From contig NC_058518.1 of NCBI RefSeq assembly GCF_904849725.1, positions 6,778,147 through 6,842,146 on the forward strand: DNA of 64,000 nucleotides, in the 5' to 3' direction. A model generated the notes under the pieces. That model did no database searches and had not been told where the DNA came from. It saw only the letters and a program-made list of their open reading frames with translations. The DNA comes from Hordeum vulgare subsp. vulgare. Its lineage: Eukaryota; Streptophyta; Magnoliopsida; Poales; Poaceae. Positions within the stretch are counted from its first letter, which is position 1, and each line of letters opens with the position of its first letter. Shown in pieces: positions 58,601-64,000 of this stretch. The position numbers and the translations under genes were made by a program.

Positions 58601-58684
58601 TTCGAATGGGCTCCCAGAAAAGAAGGAATTCCTTATTGATATGGGTAGTCTATCAACCCTAATAAGCCAGGCTATCACAGGGTG

Positions 58685-59084
58685 GCAGCATAGGTAGACT
58701 GCATTTGGGTGGTGCTCAGTCCGAGGCCTGGTCTTTATCCAGGATGAAAGCCCAAGGCCTGGTCTTTATTGGTTGTGTCTGGCAATGACCTTGCTGAAGG
58801 CATTGTTTTGTGAAGTCGGTCTTTCTCCAGGATGAAAACTCAAGATATGCTATCGGGCAACAACAACGCTTGTGCATTGTTTTCTTTTTGGAGGTGTTGT
58901 CTTTGAAGAATCTCTTTTGTAGTACGGATGATGTCTTCGATGCTGGTTAAAATGTTGTTGTTGCGAGTGTGTCGTCACCGCGACGGGGTCTTTGTTTTTC
59001 TGTTTATCTCCTTGTTATTTTTTCTTCGACGTGTTGATGTCTTTGAACCGATAGGGTATAACTGGTATCTTTATCTAAAAACTG
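58685..59084 (+). other. Probable LINE 3' non-coding tail
   Basis: Sequence with 'GGCCTGGTCTTTATCCAGG' and 'GGCCTGGTCTTTATTGG' near-repeats, ending '...GGTATCTTTATCTAAAAA'. This resembles plant LINE 3' ends. Cassandra lies inside this unit. The terminal 30 bp recur at 63314-63343. Confidence 0.4.
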
Positions 59085-62000
59085 GCGAGAATGGACTAAA
59101 TCTGCGAGTTTGACGAGGTCCCCGTAACCGGGCTCCAATTTTCCCGGAACGGTCATATCACCCCGGGTCCCAAAATCACTGAGTAATAGCATAGAAAACT
59201 AGCCAAAATGGACCAAATCTGCGAGTTTTGACGAGGTCCCCGTAACCGGTTCCCGGAGTTCGTGGATCATTTGTAGCGCCCCGGGACCGAGAATCAATGA
59301 GTAATAGCATAGAAAACTGGCCAGAATGGACCAAATCTGCGAGTTTTGACAATGTCCCTGTAACCGGTCCTCGAAGTTAGCGGAACGTTTGGATCGCCCC
59401 GGGAACCAAAATTAATTAGTAATAGCAATGAAAACTAGCCAGAATGGACCGAGTCTACGAGTTTTGACAAGGTCCCCGACGTTCGGATAGCCACATAACC
59501 CAAAATCAGTGAGTAATAGCATAGAAAACTAGCCAGAATAGACCAAATATGTGAGTTTTGACGAGGTGCCCGTAACCGGTCCCCGGAGTTTGTGGAACGT
59601 TTGTAGTGCCCCGGGACCCAGAGTCAGTGAGTAATAGCATATAAAAATAGCCAGAATGGACCAAATCAGCGAGTTTTGATGAGGTCTCCGTAACTGGTCC
59701 GCGAAGTTCCCGAACATTTGTAGCGCCACGGGACCCAGAATCAGTGAGTAATAGCATAGAAAACTAGCCAGAATGGACCAAATCTGCGAGTTTTGATGGG
59801 GTCCTCTTAACCGGTCCTCGAAGTTCCCCAACGTTTGTAGCACCACGGGACCCAGATGTTGGGGAACGTCGCATGGGAAACAACAATTTTCCTACGTGCA
59901 CGAAGACCTATCATGGTGATGTCCGTCTACGAGAGGGGATGTGTGATCTACGTACCCTTGTAGACCGTACAGCAGTAGCGTTAGTGAATGCGGTTGATGT
60001 AGTGGAACGTCCTCACGTCCCTCGATCCGCCCCGCGAACCGTCCCGCGACCAGTCCCACGATCTAGTGCCGAACGGACGGCACCTCCGCGTTCAGCACAC
60101 GTACAACTCGACGATAATCTCGGCCTTCTTGATCCATCAAGAGAGACGGAGAGGTAGAAGAGTTCTCCGGCAGCGTGACGGCGCTTCGGAGGTTGGTGAT
60201 GATCTCGTCTCAGCAGGGCTCCGCCCGAGCTCCGCAGAAACACGATCTAGAGGTAAAACCGTGGAGATATGTGGTCGGGCTGCCGTGGCAAAGTTGTCTC
60301 AAATCAGCCCTAAAACCCCACTATATATATGAGAGAGAGGGGGGAGCCTTTCCTTGGGGTCCAAGAACCCCCAAGGGGTCGGCCGAGCGAAGGGGGGAAG
60401 GATTCCCCTCCCAAACCGAGTCCTACTTGGTTTGGAAGGTGGAGTCCTTCTTCCCTTTCCCACCTCCTCCTTTTTTTTCCTTTTTCTCTTTGATTTTCTT
60501 CCCAATGCGCATAGGCCCCTTTTGGGCTGTCCCACCAGCCCACTAAGGGCTGGTGCGGCACCCCCAACACCTATGGGCTTCCCCGGGGTGGGTGGCCCCC
60601 CCGGTGAACTCCCGGAACCCATTCGTCATTCCCGGTACATTCCCGGTAACTCCGAAAACCTTCCGGTAATCAAATGAGGTCATCCTATATATCAATCTTC
60701 GTTTCCGGACCATTCCGGAAACCCTCGTGATGTCCGTGATCTCATCCGGGACTCCGAACAACATTCGGTAACCAACCATATAACTCAAATACGCATAAAA
60801 CAACGTCGAACCTTAAGTGTGCAGACCCTGCGGGTTCGAGAACTATGTAGACATGACCCGAGAGACTCCTCAATAAATATCCAATAGCGGGACCTGGATG
60901 CCCATATTGGATCCTACATATTCTATGAAGATCTTATCGTTTGAACCTCAGTGCCAAGGATTCATATAATCCCGTATGTCATTCCCTTTGTCCTTCGGTA
61001 TGTTACTTGCCCGAGATTCGATCGTCAGTATCCGTATACCTATTTCAATCTCGTTTATCGGCAAGTCTCTTTACTCGTTCCGTAATACAAGATCCCGCAA
61101 CTTACACTAAGTCACATTGCTTGCAAGGCTTGTGTGTGATGTTGTATTACCGAGTGGGCCCCGAGATACCTCTCCGTCACACGGAGTGACAAATCCCAGT
61201 CTCGATCCATACTAACTTAACGAACACCTTCGGAGATACCTGTAGAGCATCTTTATAGTCACCCAGTTACGTTGCGACGTTTGATACACACAAAGTATTC
61301 CTCCGGTGTTAGTAAGTTATATGATCTCATGGTCATAGGAATAAATACTTGACATGCAGAAAACAGTAGCAATAAAATGACACGATCAACATGCTACGTC
61401 TATTAGTTTGGGTCTAGTCCATCACGTGATTCTCCTAATGACGTGATCCAGTTATCAACAACAACACCTTGTTCATAATCAGAAGACACTGACTATCGAT
61501 GATCAACTGGCTAGCCAACTAGAGGCTTGCTAGGGACAGTGTTTTGTCTATGTATCCACACATGTAAATGAGTCTTCATTCAATACAATTATAGCATGGA
61601 TAATAAACGATTATCTTGATACAGGAATTATAATAATAACTATATTTATTATTGCCTCTAGGGCATAATTCCAACACCAGAATTAGTGAGTAATAGCATA
61701 GAAAACTCGTTAAAATGGACCAAATCTGCGAGTTTTGACGAGGTCCCCGTAACCGGACTCCGAAGTTCTCGAAACGTTCGTATCGCCCCGGGACCCAAAA
61801 TGAGTGAGTAATAGAATAAAAAACTGGCCAGAATGGACAAAATCTGCGAGTATTGACGAGGTCCCCGTAACCGCTCCCCGGAGTTCGTGGAACGTTTGTA
61901 GTGCCCCGGTAACCAGAATCAGTGAGTAATAGCATAGAAAACTGGCCAGAATAGACAAAATCTGCGAGTTTTGACTAGGTCCCCGTTACTGGTCCACGAA

Positions 62001-63297
62001 GTTCCCAGAACGTTTGTAGCGCCACGGGACCAAGAATCAGTGAGTAATAGCGTAGAAAACCTGTCATAATGGACCAAATCTGCGAGTTTTGACGAGGTAC
62101 CCGTAGCCGGTCCACGGAGTTCGTAGAATGTTTGTAGTGCCCCGGGATCAAGAATCAGTGAGTAATAGCATAGAAAACTAGCCAGAATGGACCAAATCTG
62201 CGAGTTTTGACGAGGTCCTCGTAACCGGTCTCCGGAGTTCGTGGAACGTTTGTAGTGCCCCGGGACCCAGAAGCAGTGTGTAATTGCATAGAAAACTGGC
62301 GAGAATGGACCAAATCTGCGAGTTTTGATGAGGTCCCCGTAACTGGTCCCCGAACGTTTGTAGTGCACCGGGACCAAGAATCAGTGAGTAATAGCATAGA
62401 AAACTGGCCAGAATGGACCAAATCCACGAGTTTTGATAAGGGCTTCGTAACCGGTCCCCGAAGTTCCCCGAACGTTTGTAGCGCCCCGAGACCCAAAATA
62501 AGTGAGTAATAGCATAGAAAACTGGCCAGAATAGACCAAATCTGCGAGTTTTGACAAGGCCCCTGTAACTGGTCCTCAAAGTTAGTGCAACGTTTGGACA
62601 GCCCAGGGAACCAAAATTATTGAGTAATAGCATAGAAAACTGGCCAGAATGGACCAAGTCTGCGAGTTTTGACAAGGTCCCCATAACCGGCCCCGAAGTT
62701 CCCCGAACGTTCGGATGGCCCCGGGACCCAAAATCAATGCGTAATAGCTTAGAAAACTGGCCACAATGTACCAAATCTGCGAGTTTTGACGAGGTACCCG
62801 TAACCGGTTGCCGGAGTTCGTGGAACGTTTGTAGTGCGCCGGGACCCAGAATCAGTGAGCAGTAGCATAGTAAAGTAGCAAGAATGGACCAAACATGCGA
62901 GTTTTGATGAGGTCCCCGTAACTCGTCTCCGAAGTTTCCAGAACGTTTGTAGCGCCACGGGATCCAGAATCAGTGAGTAATAGCATAGAAAACTGGCCAT
63001 AATGGACCAAATCTACGAGTTTTGACGAGGTCCCCCATAATCGGTCCCCGAAGTTCCCCGAACGTTTGTGGTGCCACGGGATCCAGAATAAGTGAGTAAT
63101 AGCATAGAAAACTGGCGAGAATGGACCAAATCTATGAGTTTGACGAGGTCCCCGTAACTAGACTCCAATGTTTCCCGAACGATCGTATCACCCTGGGTCC
63201 CAAAATCAGTGAGTAATAGAATAGGAAACTGGTTAGAATGGACAAAATCTGCGAGTTTTGACGAGATCCCCGGAACCAGTCCCCGAAGTTCAATCTG
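59085..63297. repeat. 118-bp satellite array (pSc119.2-like), about 20 units, split by a solo LTR
   Basis: The mark 'GAGTAATAGCATAGAAAACT' recurs at 59181, 59299, 59417, 59511, 59629, 59746, then beyond the LTR at 61688, 61806, 61924, 62042, 62160, 62278, 62386, 62504, 62622, 62739, 62857, 62975, 63094 and 63211. The spacing is 118 bp with two shortened units (94 and 108 bp). The minus strand phrase CTATTACTCAC...GGGTCCC resembles the rye/wheat pSc119.2 repeat, which also has a 118-bp period. Frames inside are artefacts of the period. Confidence 0.92.
59857..61676 (-). mobile_element. Solo LTR of a BARE-1/WIS/Angela-type Copia element, TSD CCAGA
   Basis: 1820 bp, TGTTGG...CCAACA, with the typical 'GCCCTAGAGGCAATAATAAA' start on the minus strand. 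CCAGA flanks it at 59852-59856 and 61677-61681. No internal region or second LTR is present, so it results from LTR-LTR recombination. It shares general layout with 4977-6756 but is clearly diverged from it. Confidence 0.95.
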
Positions 63298-63852
63298 TCT
63301 GTTAGTGGAGAGGTAGGGTATAACTGGTATCTTTATCTAAAAAATGACTTTAGACCGATATAAGTCTATGAAACATTATGAGTTATGTCATAATAAAAAG
63401 CGTAATGCAGCTAAATTATGAGGAAATTTAGATGTAAAAGAAAAATTTATGGGAAACTTCTCCCCATCCACACGAGTTGGCTAAAAAAAAAGAATCTCCC
63501 CATCCACGCGAAACACTAGTAGCGGCCAAATCACGACCCCCCTTCCCCGTCAGACTGTCACAACTACTCCACTGTCAGGACCTGATGAACTATAGAGATG
63601 TATTTAGGAAGGAAAGGGGAAAGTTCTCCCGAGCTAACGTATATTCCCAGTATATGCTTGTTCTCAGACAAGGAGGAAGATCAATTCATGTCCAGCTAGC
63701 CACATCCCGACAGCTATTAATAGGCTCAAAGGTTTTACCGAAAAGGGGTAAGAAATGCTACAACCCGACAATGGACTTACTACAGTAAATATCCTACGGC
63801 TCTGGATGAAGCGGTACGCGAGGAGAGGGTCTGCACTGTTGGATAACTGAAC
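63298..63852. other. Unassigned sequence after the satellite
   Basis: Includes the second copy of the 30-bp flanking repeat (63314-63343) and a segment (63345-63440) homologous to 55690-55790. A 103-codon frame at 63477-63788 has no recognisable family. Confidence 0.35.
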
Positions 63853-64000
63853 TTAACTGGACTCTGTTTCTGCACTTGTGCTGAGCCTGACATTGCCCCC
63901 TTCTTGAACACAACGTGTCCTCACGGTGTTGTAGCATCTTGGCGCCACTGTAGGGATGTTGCTTTGAAAAATTCAGGGAAGGTATATTTGATAAAATCTG
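63853..64000 (-). pseudogene. Probable Ty3/Gypsy polyprotein C-terminus (frame broken)
   Basis: On the minus strand one frame gives DFIKYTFPEFFKATSLQW and RQDATT, then a shifted frame gives RTRCVQEGGNVRLSTSAE and a stop at 63853-63855. 'EGGNV' shortly before the stop is common at the end of grass Gypsy polyproteins. The rest lies beyond the window. Confidence 0.4.

Larger units (their letters stand above)
57955..58679 (-). mobile_element. Complete Cassandra TRIM retrotransposon, TSD GGGTG
   Basis: Two 264-bp LTRs (57955-58218 and 58416-58679; TGTAAC...ATCACA as read on plus) frame 197 bp of internal DNA. The flanks are GGGTG at 57950-57954 and 58680-58684. On the minus strand a perfect TGGTATCAGAGCC (58411-58399) next to the 58416-58679 LTR is the tRNA-iMet primer site. 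Each LTR holds a 5S-rRNA-like segment, the defining trait of Cassandra. No protein is encoded. Confidence 0.95.

Noticed and set aside
59506..63000. Many 60-200-codon frames on the minus strand
   Set aside because: Periodic read-through of the 118-bp satellite; 118 is not a multiple of three, so frames rotate between units.
59085..63297. Possible CRISPR-like array (regular repeats)
   Set aside because: The whole 118-bp unit is repeated with no unique spacers, in a plant nuclear context.
63477..63788. 103-codon frame near the right edge
   Set aside because: No recognisable family, and it lies beside a probable Gypsy tail; kept only as part of an unassigned region.

Overview
This is plant nuclear DNA from a grass, almost certainly Triticeae (wheat, Aegilops, rye or barley group). 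The evidence is BARE-1/WIS/Angela-type Copia LTRs, a Cassandra TRIM carrying a 5S-rRNA-like LTR, CACTA elements with CACTAGTAGAAAA ends and hairpin-forming 'TTTAGTCCCGGTT' subterminal repeats, Stowaway MITEs, and a 118-bp satellite resembling the pSc119.2 family. Genes have introns and there are no bacterial features. The family names come from sequence memory; no search was run.

Layout. 1-3222: 3' part of a CACTA element (A) with a degenerate Ulp1-like protein and a small RNase H1-N/viroplasmin-like membrane protein; it is inserted in the gag gene of a Copia element (3223-6756, minus strand). 6757-8300: debris of another CACTA (N-terminus of TNP2 transposase, decayed coiled-coil/TM gene). 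8895-10662: the one convincing host gene, a two-exon PPR protein. 10663-19113: non-coding repeats (five diverged copies of one unit, a 683-bp tandem repeat, Stowaway, fold-back elements, a Helitron-like end). 19114-31395: complete CACTA element B, TSD GTA. 31511-33511: membrane-protein pseudogene split by a hAT element with an 8-bp TSD. 33512-39933: repeats, fold-back element, a second Helitron-like copy. 39934-50379: complete CACTA element C, TSD CTT. 51494-53546: a second membrane-protein pseudogene, also split by a hAT element with an 8-bp TSD. 53547-57954: sparse sequence with a Helitron-like end and a LINE fragment. 57955-58679: complete Cassandra. 59085-63297: 118-bp satellite split by a solo LTR (TSD CCAGA). 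63853-64000: probable Gypsy polyprotein tail.

How the parts relate. B and C share a seven-exon gene (Transposase_24-like, DUF8039-like, proline-rich, Ulp1 protease). Both lack a recognisable TNP2 transposase and would need it supplied in trans. Both carry an internal block of hairpin repeats flanked by outward-pointing TATA boxes, next to a 337-bp tandem repeat (about 13 copies in B, 2 in C). B also encodes a small coiled-coil/TM protein. C carries a two-exon 3'-5' exonuclease gene with all DEDDy residues intact. The Ulp1 gene is damaged in both, in different ways: a frameshift and stop codons in B, lost splice sites and a frameshift in C.

The most interesting items are the intact exonuclease carried by a CACTA element, the shared divergent promoter/hairpin block, the two small transposon-encoded membrane-tail proteins, the two hAT-split membrane-protein genes, and the satellite array bounded by a 30-bp direct repeat.
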